A DNA stretch of 64,000 bases, taken from assembly GCA_004154925.1 (NCBI GenBank), contig QJNS01000163.1, positions 114,603 through 178,602 of the forward strand. The letters are read 5' to 3'. Below are positions 1 through 14,120 of this stretch, piece after piece. The notes beneath the pieces are model-generated. The model was not told the DNA's origin. It searched no databases and saw nothing but the letters and a program-made list of their open reading frames with translations. Origin of the DNA: Monosporascus cannonballus (Eukaryota > Ascomycota > Sordariomycetes > Xylariales). The translations under genes were made by a program, and so were the position numbers. Every line of letters begins with the position of its first letter. Positions within the stretch are counted from its first letter, which is position 1.

Positions 1-1019
1 TATCTACGATACTCTTAATCATAATTATAATTAGCCGCTAAAAACTTGCAAAAATATCAATAAGTCTTATAAATAGAACTCGACCTTTATAATATCGATA
101 TATCGTTTAAAATATAGTAATAACGGTTCAGAAAATCGAATACGGTAAATCTTTATACTTTATTAATGTTTTTCTTTACGTTATTTATAAAAATAAAAAC
201 ATGTCTGTTTTTAATTATAATATTATCAAGTTATTCTAATTAAGTATATTTCACTAGATAATACTTTTAATTTAATAAATGTTTTATTTACAACTTTTAA
301 ATTTACGTATTTTAAATACTAAATCACTTAATAAAAATCAAAGGAAATTTGGTTTTAAGTTTAATTATATATTTCTTTTTAATACTTTTAACATTATAAA
401 GCTTGTATAATAAATCTTATGAAATGTAATACACTATCGCTTCAACGAAAATATTTAATTATTTTACTAATTATATAAAAGTAATTTATAATTGTTTTTC
501 TTGTATACTTTTTTAAACTTGTAATATTTCGAAAATATCGTAATAATTTAATCGAAAACTTATATCTTCTTAATTATATAACAAACTGTTTAATACTTCT
601 TTTTAAATACTATTTTAATATTCTTAAATTCGAATAGAAAGATATTTAAGTTTTTGCAATATTCGTTTACTTTCATACTTAAACAGGTTTTCGTTTACTA
701 AAGCAAGTTATATAACTTTGATTTTATTTTTATAAAAGATTGAATATTTTTTATTACTATTAGAAAAATAAAATTACTTTATATTTTTTTAAGTCGATTA
801 TAACTTTAACCGTTTTATTTTTATTTTAAAGTAAGATCTCGAATAGATTAAGTCTTTCTTTTTTGATTATATAAAAGTTTATATTAATAAACTTTTTCAT
901 ATCGTAATTTCATAACCTTATATTATTTTTGAATTAAAGTAATATATCTATAAAAAACCTTTTTATTTTCGAGTTTTTTTAGTAATATATTTATAACAAT
1001 AATTATTTATAAATTTATA

Positions 1020-2440
1020 CTATTTCTTTCCACTTTACTAACATATATTAGTAATTATGTTTCTTTAATACGGCTTTCAATTTTATATTTTTTTAATTAT
1101 AAGGCTAAAGCTATAAACTTTCGAAAAAGTTATTCTTATATTTGAAAATTTGTATTAAACGTAAAATATTAAAAGATAATATAAATATCGATACGATACA
1201 ACTTTGTAATTCTATTTTAATTCGAGGTATAAATAGTAAAATTAAAGTATTTTAGCTAGGAAAAACCCTTTATATGTCTATATTTATCGTTGAGATTTAT
1301 GAACGTTATTTGTTTTATTCGAGTTAAAATTCGATATTATTTTTAAAACATAAATAAACTAAATAGGTATAGGCATAGGAGTCAAAAAATAATAGATTAT
1401 AAATAATATTTCGTGATTTTGGTAAAAAATATTATATATTTAACAAACTTAAAACGTTTCGAAAACAATTATATATAACTGCTAAAACCTAATTCAAATT
1501 AACCGTATTTGTCGTATGTTTCTCACTTTTATATATCGAAATAGTAAATATATCTTAAATTTATAATTATCTTAAAAACCGTTTATTTTAAAGAATACTT
1601 ATTGACTTTAACGTTAAATTTAAGCAAATAACATAGTTTCTATATTTTAAAATATCGGTCTAAATTTAGATAATTATAACAATAACAAATTCTACTTAAA
1701 ATAAAAGTTCAATTAACGTCCTCTTTGTTTCTATCGTGATAACTATTTTTTACTTAATCGCTTTATCCTTTTTTAAGATTTTCTTTATTAAGATAATAGC
1801 AGTAGTTTTTAAAAATACATCTTTTTGCTATAATTAAAACATTCGAAATTAAATTTATCTTTTTTAAGCTTCTTCGAAACGGTACTTACTTTCTTTTAAA
1901 AAAATTACTTTTGTTTTTTTTTAATTTAGCTATTGAAGTTCTTGTTATTACGTTGTTTACGAGGTTTCATTTTCTCGAAGTACTACTTAATAATCCGTCA
2001 ATTAATAATAATAATTTTGTTAATGTATATTACGACAATATCAATTTTAAGTTTTATATATAATTGTAAAGAATTGGTTTTATATGTATCTAAAGCTAAA
2101 AGGAATATTCGAAAAGGGTTTTAATTTGCAGGTAATAATAAGATGAAAAATAATTCTTAGATTTATTCGTTAAAGGGATTTACTAACTTTCTATCGTATT
2201 AACAAAAGATGGCTTTAATTAAAGGCTTAAATTAATAACGAAAAAGCGAAATTAAATAGATAGGTCTTGATATGGAAAATTAGTTAATTATATATATTAT
2301 GAGTTTTTTAATAAATATATTCTAAATTTATTAAATTATGTTATCTAAATTATCTTACGCGGTCAAAAGTCCAAACCAAAATTTAGGTATTACGAATTTA
2401 GGTTAAACTTTAAAAAGAGTTTTCTTAAAACGAAAACCCA
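1020..2440. repeat. Diverged direct repeat, copy 1
   Basis: This stretch aligns in the same orientation with about 4630-7010. Shared landmarks are a block around 1525 (cttttatatatcgaaata) matching about 5059, one around 1672 (aacaataa.aaatt) matching about 5207, one near 2210-2255 (ttaattaaaggnttaaatta) matching about 6735-6780, and one near 2350-2440 matching 6890-6990. The offset is about 3535 at the left end and about 4520 at the right, so one copy carries an insertion or the other a deletion. Differences are mostly transitions. The element type is not recognised. Confidence 0.6.
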
Positions 2441-4629
2441 CATATTCGTAACATTATTTCCGTTTTTTTAAAAAAGATTTTGTCCTATAGATAAAAATAA
2501 AAAATAAAGTTTTTTATTCAGAAAGATAGTTAAGGTTTAATGAATTCTATTATACCAGAATATATTCGAAAAAACCCTTTTTTAACTTTATACAATTTTC
2601 GCGATATTCGCACTGATTCGATTTAAAACTTCGGTATACAAGCTTTTCCTTATTTCGATTATTTACGTTTCGGTAAAACTATTGATTTTTAAGTTTTAAA
2701 ATACCTAAGTTATAATTATGTTATCCGTTACTAACGTTTTTTCTATAACGTTTTAACTATGAACTTTTTTTTAAAAAAAAGAAATGAAAAGGCGTTTATA
2801 GAAAGAATAACGTAGGTTTAAAAATAAACTCTTTATATACGAAAAGGCCGTTAAAAATCAAAAAAATATATCGGTTAATTAACACAACTACAGCTTTAAC
2901 AAACCCTTTTTCTTTTTTTTTAAAAAAAAGTGCCGTAAAATATTAAAAACGAACTGAAGTTAGATGAATTAGAAAAATAAAAAAAATACAAAATAACCTC
3001 GTATAAAAAAGAATAAGTACGGCTTATTTCGAAAATAAATTTTATAGCAAAAATCTTTACCTATTTCAATTAGAACGATATAGAGTTAAATTTGAATAAA
3101 AACCCGTTATCACTTATAACTCTAGTTATATTAAAAACGGTTAATCAGAGTTTTAGTAGTAAACTCTCTTAACTAAATCCTTCGTATTTGTTAAATACTT
3201 AAAAATTTTTTAAAATATTCTTTTTGTATAAGTAATTCTGTTATTTAATTAAATATTAAGTTTTAGTTTTAGCCGTTTTACTATCTAATGTCTTTTCGAT
3301 TTTATATTATTTTTACCATTTTCTATTTCTAATTTTCGTTTCAAACAACGGTTTTAAGAATTAATTTAAGTAAAACAAAATTTAAAACAGAAGACGCATT
3401 CTTGCAATGTTAATAAATATTAATTAATAATTAATTTTAGAAATAGACTTATTAACTTTTAAAGAAATAAAATCTTTTAAACTTTAATTTATTACTAAAT
3501 TATTTAGATTTGATTTAATGAATATTAAGCGTTACGTTTTATTTTTATTAAAATGTGTAAACTTTATTTTTTATTACCATTAATCTTCTTATCTTGTTTA
3601 TTATAATAATACGTTATTTCTTGCTAAACAAACTATAATTTAATTAAAAAGCATTTTTATATTATTTCGTTTTTCTTTACTAATATTTTTGTTTTTAGTA
3701 CGGTAATAATATTTTCAAAAGCCGAACGTTAATATTCTCAATCAAGGTTATATATCGCCGTATATAAAAATATACTCATATTCTTGTTAATTGATATATT
3801 TCAAATTATTTATTCCAATACTAAAAATTTTACTTAAGTATTTCATTAATAAATAAAATATTTTTAAAAGCCTTATTTTAATATTTACTTTAATCGATTC
3901 GTTTATTTGTGTAGTTGAAAATCATATAATATTATAAATTTAAATTTAGCGTCCATTTGTCTAAATTAAGTTATATTTTTTTTATTTTTGAATATTTTTT
4001 AAATTCGCTTTACTTTAGAGATATTATCATATTTTAATTTAAAATCTATATTTCTGAAATTATATAATAAATCTTCTGATAGTATTTTTATACACAGTTT
4101 TGGTTTTCTTAAAAAAAAGTTTAACTTTTAATTTAGTGTTTAAATTATTATAATGTAATTAAACTATTTTTAAATAATATCGCTTTTTAAAACATTTATT
4201 GTATTTGACAATAACTATATTTATTACTTTTAATTTTAAATATAGCTTTTTTCAGTTTGTTAAAATGTGTATTTAATATCGCACTTAAATAGCTTTTCCT
4301 GTTTTATAAATATTTTATACAACTTTAAGGTATATTTTTTTTAAAAATATTTAATAGTTTTTATTCTTATTATCAAAAAATAAAATTATTTCCAAATATT
4401 AAATCGAATATATTTTTCAGGATAGTTTTTATATTATAACTCGATTTTATTTTATTGCGTGTTTTATATTATTTAAAACGTTTTATTAAAACGTCTTTTA
4501 ATACTTTACATTAGAATGCTTTTAATATTTTTTACTTCACGTAATTTATTTTCAACAAAACCTTTTTATTTTCGAACTTCTCTTTAGGGTATTTAATAGA
4601 ATAATTATTTAAATATTTATGCCGTTTTT

Positions 4630-7010
4630 GTTTACTTTATTAACAATTCAAAATAATCGTTTTCTTTTTATACAATTTTAAATTTTGTGATTTTTATCTT
4701 ATACAACTAAAAACTTGAGACTTTATAGAAAATAACATTATATTTAGAAATTGATATTAAATATAAAATATTAAAGAAATAGCATGAGTATTGTTATAAT
4801 ATAGCCTTTTTAGTATATTTAAGTATAGAATGTAAACAATAATATTTACAGTGTTTTAATTATTAGAAAACTTTATATATTTCTCGTTTAATATCATAAA
4901 AAGGTCTGTTGTATTCTGACTAAAAATTATTGTTTTTCTTTATCCGTTAATAAATCAAATAATATTTCTTATAACAAGTTTAATAAATATATAAAGCTTA
5001 AAGTATAACTATTCGTGACTATTAATATCTAGATAAACTTAGCCGAATTCGTTATTCGTACTTTTATATATCGAAATAACCAAAATATTTTAACTTTCTA
5101 ATTATTCTAAATGTCGTTTATTATAGATAATACTTAGAGATTTTAATCTTAAAATCCTAGCATATAAAATAATTTATATACTTTAAAATATTGTTTTAAA
5201 TAAAAGTAATCGTAACAATAATAAATTGTAGATAGAAAAAATCGAGTTAATTACTTTTGTTACCTTATTATTTACTTTGTATTTAACTTTTTTGGTCCTT
5301 TTTTAGAAATGAAAAACTTTTTTTCTTTTTTAAGTCTTTTATAACTAAAAAAATAATATTTACTTTTAAATGAGTTTTTTTAGTACATTTAAAATATTTT
5401 GTATTAAATAAAATATTTTAAAAAATCTCTTCGAGGCAGCAGTTATTTTCTTTTAAGGCTTACTTTTATACTTTGTAATTTGATTATTAAAGCCTTTATC
5501 GTTTTTATTTTTAGTATGTTTTTTTCGGAATATTAATTTAAAATACGTCGATTAGTAATAATAACTTCATAAGGATATTTTATTAATAATTTCGTTTTAA
5601 GTTATATGGATAATAGATTCTTAATTTAATGTTTAATGCGTTTTAATAAAAATAGAATAATACATTTTTGGTTAAATTTAATGCAATCGCTAAATAATTA
5701 AATTTAATAATATATTCGAATCTTAAGTTAATGAAAAATATAAAATTAATTAATAACATATTATACCTTATTTAATATTATAAATAATATTTGTATATTT
5801 TTTTTTCGAAATGTTGCCAACTACTAAAAATTTAATTAATTATATCGAAAAAGTCGTTAATATATTTCTGGAAGCAATTCTTCATAAAAGCTGTGAATTA
5901 TAAATATATTTTCCTTCCAAATCACGGCGAAATAATAATTATTTTCTGATAGTTTTGTATAAAAAAATCGTTATACAGTTTAAGATAAAATATAAATTAA
6001 ATCAGATACACCTTTATATCTATATTTTTATTATAAAATTTAGAAAAGCTTAATATATATTTTCATACCTGGCATTGTATTATATTTAAAATATAAGATA
6101 ATAATTTTACATATATGACTTGTACTAAATAATAATAAAATTAAAGCTTTTTATTATTAAATAAACTCAACCTTATTTTTAAAGTTCCGATCTTTGTTAT
6201 TAAAAACAATAATTTCTCGTTAAATTTTAACGTTTTTTAGCCCTTTTATTCAGCGTTTTACCTCTCTTTTTTCATTTTTATGCTGTTTTTACTCTAGAAT
6301 TTTAAAATTTTATAATACTTTTTGTAATAGTAAATTAATATTAACAATAGCTTTTTTAAAATCGAATTATAAATGGTTTTATATTATCGATTAACACATA
6401 TACTTTTTAATAAGAGATAACCTGTTTAATTCAAATATTAATCCTTTAATAATTAATAATAAAAACCGTATTTATTATTTATTTTTAATTATTGACTTGC
6501 AATGTCGTTTTTATTAATTTTAAAAAACAGGAAATTTATTTAGACTAGAAATTATTTGTAACCTATCAATTCAAGAAGCAATAAAATGTGTTATATTTAT
6601 TATATATTCCTTAAAAATGTAAGTAATATTTAAAAAAGATTTTAATTTATAGAGAATATTACAATCAAATAATGATCTTAAAATATATTTATTACAAAGA
6701 CTTATTAAGGTTTCTATTAATTAAAAGCGATAACTTTAATTAAAGGATTAAATTATTAATTATAAAACGAAATTAAATAAATCGTTACTTATATAAAAAA
6801 CTAATTTATTATACATCTTTCTACCTTTCAATAAATATCGTAAACCTGTTAAATTTGAATAATTTGGAGCTAATTACCTGAATTACTTAAATCACCTTAA
6901 ATAGCCAAGAATTCCAGCCGAGGTCCAGCTGTCCCGAATCTACGTAAAGCTTGGAAGAGCGTTTTTCTTACGACAAAAACTCTTTCTATAACAATAACTC
7001 GTTTTAACTT
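4630..7010. repeat. Diverged direct repeat, copy 2
   Basis: Second copy of the repeat at 1020-2440. Its right end (about 6903-6965) keeps near-normal base composition (for example ccagccgaggtccagctgtc), while the matching part of copy 1 near 2360-2420 is heavily transitioned. The two copies therefore received different amounts of RIP. A pair of kilobase-scale direct copies this close together is the kind of target that triggers RIP. Confidence 0.6.
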
Positions 7011-8297
7011 GAGGTTTTACGCTATTAAAATAAAAGTAAAATAATACACTTTTTAACAGGTTCGAAATTACTGCTAACAGCTTAAATTTAGTAGTGTATT
7101 CGAATAGTAACTTAGTTTAAGAGAAAAATTAAAATTATTTAGCCGTATACTACTTTTCACTTAAATTTTAACATAATACTTAAATCTTCTATTCAAATAC
7201 CGAGTTTTACTAGTAATATAATTAATTATGTCCGAAATGTTGCGAAAAGAATTTTATAGATAGTCTCTTATAAAAAGTTCAAAATATAAAAAAGTCTTTT
7301 TAGTAAATGATTCGAAAATAATTATTATGTTCTAATACATCTTCGTTGAAAACATTTATAAAACTTAAAGTAAAACTTCACTTAAATTAAAAGAAACTTT
7401 CATATTGACAAATTTATTATAAAATTTAAAAACAATAATTTTTATCTTTTAACGTTTAGAAATTTATAATAAATAAAAAAACAAATATACTTTTATATAA
7501 CTAGCTTGCATCCAGTTATAATAAGGTTAAAGTTTTTAATTACTAGACGAATTTAGCTTTTTTTATTTTTAAAAGTCACATTTTCGTTATTAAAATACAC
7601 AACTTTTTATCAATCAATAGATTTTTTTCGATATTTTTGTTTTATTTTGTATTTTTTAGTCTTATTAACTTTATTTATTTCAAACCTTTAAATCCTAAAA
7701 ATAGTTTTATAGATATAAGTTATTAATTAATAAAAGTAAAGAGTTTTTAAATTAAGTTATAATCGATATTATATTTAGCATTTTATTTAACCTTTTATCC
7801 TTTTTAGTATAATAGCGAAAGTGAAATATATTATTTTTAAACGTTATATTATAATATTTACTTTATTATAATTGACACAATTTATACTTAACTAAATCCG
7901 AAACTTCCAGCCGATTATTAATTAAGAAATTATTAAACTGTTACGAATTTATTCTATATATACTTTAAAAATAAATAATATCCAAAATAGAATTTTAATT
8001 TGCTAATATTAATAAAGCAAAAAATGATTTAATAATTATTTATTAAAAAGGTTTAGAAACCTTTCTTATAATACAAAAACGATATTTCGAATTATAGATT
8101 TAAATCAACCATTAAAAAGGAATTTTTTTAAAAAAATAACGATATTTAAAAAAGATAATAATTATATATTTTTGTTTCTTTTTATAAATATATCGCAAAT
8201 ATATCTAAATTATCTAATCTAGTCAAGATTACTTAAATATTTAGATTAATTAAATAGATTAAAAATCTTCACCGGGATGTAACTTAGAACCATATCT

Positions 8298-9811
8298 AAT
8301 GAATTACTCTAGCAATGAATACGAATTTTTACTATAACGCGCGATATAGAAAAATTAATAATAAAATAACAAACAAAACTGAAATAAAACAGTTTTTAGT
8401 TTTATAAACTGACCTGGTCTTTTATTCTTATAAATTACTTATATTACGTAATTACGCAATGTAGGCGGACAGCTTAAACGGAATAAAAGAAAAAATACGA
8501 AGATATTTTAAAAGAATTCAAAAATATATAACATATATATAACAAAGCGTTTTAATGTATCAAATAAAATAATATTTGAATTAACAATATATTTAAAAAT
8601 AACTTAAATTAATGCGTTTTATAAATTTAGAATTTTAATGAAACATATTTAGTAATTTAGATTTTAAATCTTTTAATTATACCTTTTTACTAATACTAAT
8701 TGATTTAATAAAGATATATTTAAAAAAATTCATCTACATACTTTATATTTTACCAATAACTTTAAGTAACTGTTCCGTATTAATAATCAATTAATAGAAT
8801 ATTTATTAATTTTATTTGTAATAATTGAGGTAAGCATTGATTTAGCATTTTTTAGTTATTTTTATTATTATTATCATCTGTTGTATTTATTTTTAATATT
8901 TTTTTGTGTTTTATTAATTAAAAGTCTTAAAAATATTAAACGTATAATTGTCAAAATAATTAATATATACTTAAATAAAAGGGGGTTTAAAAAGTAACTC
9001 AGTTTTATTTTCGTAAATATAAATATATAATTAACTAAAAATTAATTTCTATATACTTAATATGTAAAAGTTTTAAATATTATGATTTAAGAAAAAGATA
9101 TTATCATAATATTAATATGTTAAACCGCAACAAAAATTTATAATAATATAATATATTTTTTAAAAAAGCTGTAACATATGTTTTCGATAAATTTTATTAT
9201 ATTCAGTATATTTTAGACATTTTTTAAAATATATTATTATAAAATATTACATTTTCTAATTTTTATGTATATATTATTTATGGCATATATAATATGAAAA
9301 CTACTTTAGTTTTTAATTTTATTATTAAAATAATTAAAATATATTAATTAGTTTTTGAATTTATACTGAGCTAAAATTTTCCTAACTTTTCTAAATATAT
9401 ATTTATTTCGATAATTGTGAGAATACAGCCCCTATGAGGATAAGGCTGGTAGCCGACCAGCCACCGATCAGCCACCGACCCACTCACAAATATAAATCCA
9501 CCATCTGGCAGCTAATGGGAAACGCCAGATGGAAGTAACCTAATACATTTACTTCTTAGAATCTGCTTTACGGCTGGTCGGAGATCGCCTCACCCAGCTC
9601 ACAGCTGTCTATTATCTTACAATAATATATTTAGTTTTAAAAAATCTCCAAAAATATTTTTAAATATATGCCTAGTTGCATATATATAATATGACGTCTT
9701 TTATAGATGTATTGCCTTTATTTTATTATATATATTTCTGTTCATTTATTATTAATTTCTTTTATTGCGCGTTTTAGTAGAAATGTGTATTCATTGCTAG
9801 AGTAATTCATT
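8298..9811. mobile_element. Inverted-repeat DNA element, RIPed
   Basis: A perfect 25-bp inverted repeat occurs at 8298-8322 and 9787-9811 (central motif attactctagcaatgaat). It continues inward imperfectly for about 30 bp (acgcgc at 8337-8342 pairs with gcgcg near 9768) and probably outward as well (near 8270-8297 and 9812-9835), so the true ends may lie outside the given limits. The interior is AT-rich with no coding remnant I can identify. A 206-bp solo LTR sits inside its right part. I could not define a target duplication, so class II membership is inferred from the inverted repeats alone. Confidence 0.6.
9416..9621. mobile_element. Solo LTR with 5-bp target duplication
   Basis: A GC-normal 206-bp island starts TGTGAGAATA and ends TATCTTACA, so it has TG...CA ends with an imperfect short inverted repeat. 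It is flanked by a perfect direct repeat ATAAT at 9411-9415 and 9622-9626. A TATA-like tataaat lies near 9491. Internally there are two perfect inverted pairs: CCGACCAGCC (9453-9462) with GGCTGGTCGG (9572-9581), and CCATCTGGC (9501-9509) with GCCAGATGG (9524-9532). Ends, size and 5-bp duplication fit a solo LTR. The nested palindromes leave a foldback MITE as an alternative. It is far less RIPed than its surroundings. Confidence 0.75.
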
Positions 9812-10568
9812 TGGTGGGGTCGGAAGTTAGCTACAACGCTAGATTTTTAAAAATGTCTTCTTAAAATAAAAATATCTATACTCGCAATAATAATAAATTT
9901 ATTCGATAAAAAGATATTCTTATATAAATTATATCTAAGTTTAAGTTATATTTTCTAGGCTAAGCCAAGTATATAGAAACATATTACGCGGTATAATTTA
10001 TATAATAAATATTATACCCTATATTTTCGACAACGATAATTAATATATGCATTTTACGATTAAAAGAAATTATACTTTCATTCTATAAAATCTCATTTTA
10101 AAGCTTATTAATTGCTGACATATTTGGACCATAATAAACTATATATTCGTTAGCTTTATAATTCGACAAGCTTAAAAAATCAAATATTATGCGGCAAAAC
10201 TAAGAGATAAATCTTCAAAGTAAACTTTAAAGAAAAACCGTAAAGTAAACCTTAAAAATAATTCTTAAGTACGTATAAACAGCTTTGTGAACCTTTGTTA
10301 GTTTTATAGCTAAAAATATTAGCTATTAACTAGCAAAATGGGTAAAAACTTAACCTTAATAATGTTATAGCAATTTCTTAAGTCATTATTAATCAAAATA
10401 TTTTACCGCCAAATTGGGAATATATAATACTGGTTATCTTTAACGGTAACATTTTTATAGATATTATTTTATTTACAGTATTTTACTTTTATATAGTTAT
10501 TAACAAAACTAAAATTATAGATATTATCGATTTAAAATATTTTTCCAAAAACGTGGGTTACGGTGATT

Positions 10569-10875
10569 AATTTTCGAAAAGAATTGAATTTATAAAAATA
10601 ACGATAATTGAACTTTAAAAAGATCTATAATAAAAAATATGAAATTTATAAAACGTTTCTTGCAAAATTCGAAAAGAAAAATAACAGCGTATTTAAAAAC
10701 TTCGAAGTTTAGGTTTTGGAACGAATTAAGCTGAATAATTACGAACGTTAATTTGTTGAGCTGTTACGAATAAAACAACTGTTTAAAACTCGAATAAAAA
10801 TCGACATAGATAGAAGCGGAATAAGGCAGCCTAAAAAAGTGAGGAATTTAATAAAACCTAGGCATTAAGGTAATA
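10569..10875 (+). pseudogene. RIPed coding relic, unknown family
   Basis: One plus-strand frame reads as a charged, protein-like segment with only a few stops, each explicable as CAA/CAG to TAA/TAG. It contains a run like LERIKLNNYER, then a stop, FVELLRIKQLFKTRIKIDID, and ends near IRQPKKVRNLIKPRH. The Lys/Arg/Glu-rich, heptad-like character resembles the C-terminal tails of fungal DDE transposases, but no catalytic motif is visible and the family is unassigned. Confidence 0.3.
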
Positions 10876-13869
10876 ATTTATAATTTTATCTAATTATATT
10901 TTTACTGTTGTCTGTTTTTTAATGAAAAAAAGATATTTTTATAAAATATTTTAATTTAGTTTTGAAAAATATTACAAAGGTCTTTTTAAAAACATATTAA
11001 AAATAAAGATAAACTAAATCAAATAATAATATAATTAGAACTTATATATCATATATTTTGGAAAATAGGTTACATTGTATATCATTTATGAAAGAATTAA
11101 TTAAGCAGCTTACAAAAATAATATTGTATTATTTTAAATGCAGTAAATCTTAAATAGCTTAAAATTTATTTATATATATATATAAAGTTAAACCTAAAAT
11201 TTCCCACTATAAGATACGTGTTAAAGAAATAACAAAAAATATTTTAAAGGTTGAATACTTTAGTTATAATTTAAATAAGTATTAATGGAATAGTACCTGG
11301 TTTAAGAAATAATTGATATATTCTCTATTTAAATAACATATTAATATAAAATAAACGCTTTATAATAAAGTATAAAATTCGTTTAAAATATATTGAAAAG
11401 ATTTTAATATATACACTTCATGCTAATATAAACAAATAGAACTATTGTATATTTTGGAAGTTTTTCCAAAGTATTGAATTTTATTACAGAATATTCAACA
11501 CTTAATAAATTATTAAAAATGTTTATTATGTATTTTAATTAATTGTTTGGTATTCTACCAAAATGTTTATATAATTATATAAAGGTATTTACACTATTAA
11601 CCGATAGATATTATAAAAACGTTGAAAGCATTATATAATTGCTTTTTTTAAAAAGAAATATATAGTTTAAAATTTTTAATACTTTAATTTATTATACTTT
11701 AGTCATATAGAAATAGATACATTTAAAAAGATTATATCGATTTAAGATTATTTAAATATTAACGTTCAATATGGAAAACAAACATTTATTATACTACAAA
11801 AAATAGATTATTAAATTTGAAAATTTATGATTAAAATAATAATATTATTTCGATGTATTAATATCTGTATTTGAATTTTAACAATAAAAAGAAACATCTA
11901 GTAAATAATTAATAACAAATTAAATCGCATTATTAATAAAGTTATAAATGTTTAGTTAAAATAAGGAATTACAAATTTAAAATATAAATATTATGTTTTT
12001 AAAAAACATAAATTACGTATTTGATATTTTATTATAATAAATTATTAATAACATAATTTAAGTAATAACAGTAACAAAACGGATTTTATATTCATTTTGA
12101 CTTTTAACATATATTAAGAAATACATTTATAAGAATAAAAAATAAAATTTAAAGTAATATATAGGAATAATAAATTGAAATTGATTCAACAAGTAAATAT
12201 ATAAAAATGTAATTTTAATATTATATAATTCGAATTCAATTAAAGAATTCGTTAATTAATATAATCATTTACTTACTAATACCTTAATTTGCAATTGTTT
12301 CTAAAATACTCGTTCATAATATAATTAAAATATAAAGTAAAACTATATTATTTATATAAAAAGGTTTTTTATTATTATTTCGAAATTATCCTTTTAAATA
12401 GATTTATATAACGTTTATTACGAATTAATTACTCTTTTTAAAGTGGTAGATAAATTATTAGGTTATTTTCGTATAATAAATAAAATAACGAAATTGTAAT
12501 ATAATTTTTAAAATACAATTTATAGATATTTCACGATTAAACTAAAATATACTAAATTATATATATATTCACGATATAAAAAATGTAATAAATACTAATA
12601 TTCGAAATCTAAGATACTATTAATTTAAAATATTGTGGAGTATCTTTCACTTATAATAAATTAAGTTTTAAGCATGATTATAATGATACAATAAATCTAT
12701 ATTAAACTAGCTGAGTAAAAGATAAATTTAAATAAAATAGTTTATAATAAAAAGGCCGTAGAAAATAGTTTTAATAAATAAATAAATAAACATTTAGTGA
12801 TAAAGTTTATAACGCATTTTAGTATTATCATTACGGCAATATAATAAAAATAATCTTGAAAAACAAAATAACTTTTCTGTATGCGAAAGAGTTCGTAATA
12901 AAAAAATATCTTATAAAACAAGAAAATTTCTTCTTTAAAAAGATGTTAAAAAACTTGGTATTTTATATAAAACGTTTTTAAATTAAAAAGCTTTTAAAAA
13001 AGTAAACATTATTAAAAAATCATATACTAAAACATTTATTATGTTAAAAAGGGTAATTATTATATAATATTTATTAAACAAAGATTAGCATTAAACTGCT
13101 ATAACTGAGGGGTTTAACTAACTATTAAAGCTTAATTATACGTATTTTCATATATAAAGATGTTTCAAAATTTGAAATAAAACATAGTTTAATATTATAT
13201 CCTAATATTAATATATTTTTAGTAGTACACTATTGTAAAGACTTAATGTAATAGCGATTTTATTAAAAAAATAACCTTATTTATACATATAATTATAATA
13301 ATAATCGAACAGTTTTTATTTAATTATTCGCCGATCGCAATCGAATTAATCGTATTCGACCGTTAATTAAATACAGTCGAATCGACCTTATTCAATTACT
13401 TATATTTCGTAAGTTTTTGCTAAAATTGCAAATATTTAATATCTTACTCTAATGGTTATTTTAGATTTTTAACTGTTTAGCTATAATATAATTTTGCTTT
13501 TGCAAAAGGTCTTGTTGTTAAATCTTTATTTATTGATTAATTATATTTAATACATAACTGTTTTTTATTATTATTTAATGTGTCGCGTTAGATGCTTAAA
13601 ATTAGTAAAATATAAAATATTGTTTTTAAGCCTAAGAAAATTTAATTGTTTTTTATTAAAATATTTAAGATAAATATATTTTATTATTTCATTCATTTTG
13701 AAATTAATGTTTTTAAAGTATATTATTATAGAAGGTAAGGCCTCGCGCAAATTATATATTAATAAAAAATATTTAGATTATAAATTTAAGAAAATAAAAT
13801 TTTAAATTATATAATTAATTTCTTTTTTTCGTAGTTTTTTATTTATTAACTTAATAATGCGCGTAGTAG

Positions 13870-14120
13870 AAGACAAGATAGAATTAAAAAAGAAATAGAA
13901 GAAGCTGATATTGTTTTAAATATAAGCTTAGTTCATTTATAACGTTTATGTTCTTAGAAAAAACTTTTCATAATAAATTCTTCGAGATAATTCATCGTAA
14001 AATTAAAGATTTAAACGAGTAAAAGAGATAAAAGCTAGCGAAAGCTGCTGTTTTATTTTTAAAAATAGCGATTAATAAATCGACTGTTAAGATTTATTAA
14101 TGCTTTTTTTGTTATTTAAA
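13870..14120 (+). pseudogene. RIPed coiled-coil-like coding relic
   Basis: A plus-strand frame starts RRQDRIKKEIEEADIVLNIS and continues, with stops and at least one frame change, into a Lys/Glu-rich stretch (FEIIHRKIKDLNE, later KLAKAAVLFLKIAINKSTVK) and then a Cys-containing segment. The beginning resembles the short coiled-coil segment seen in many fungal transposon-borne proteins, but this is an impression from composition rather than a family match. It is not functional. Confidence 0.25.

Noticed and set aside
1933..2124. 63-residue open frame in the AT-rich block
   Set aside because: Composition is Ile/Leu/Phe/Tyr/Lys as expected of random AT-rich DNA; no ATG (it starts at TTG) and no family.
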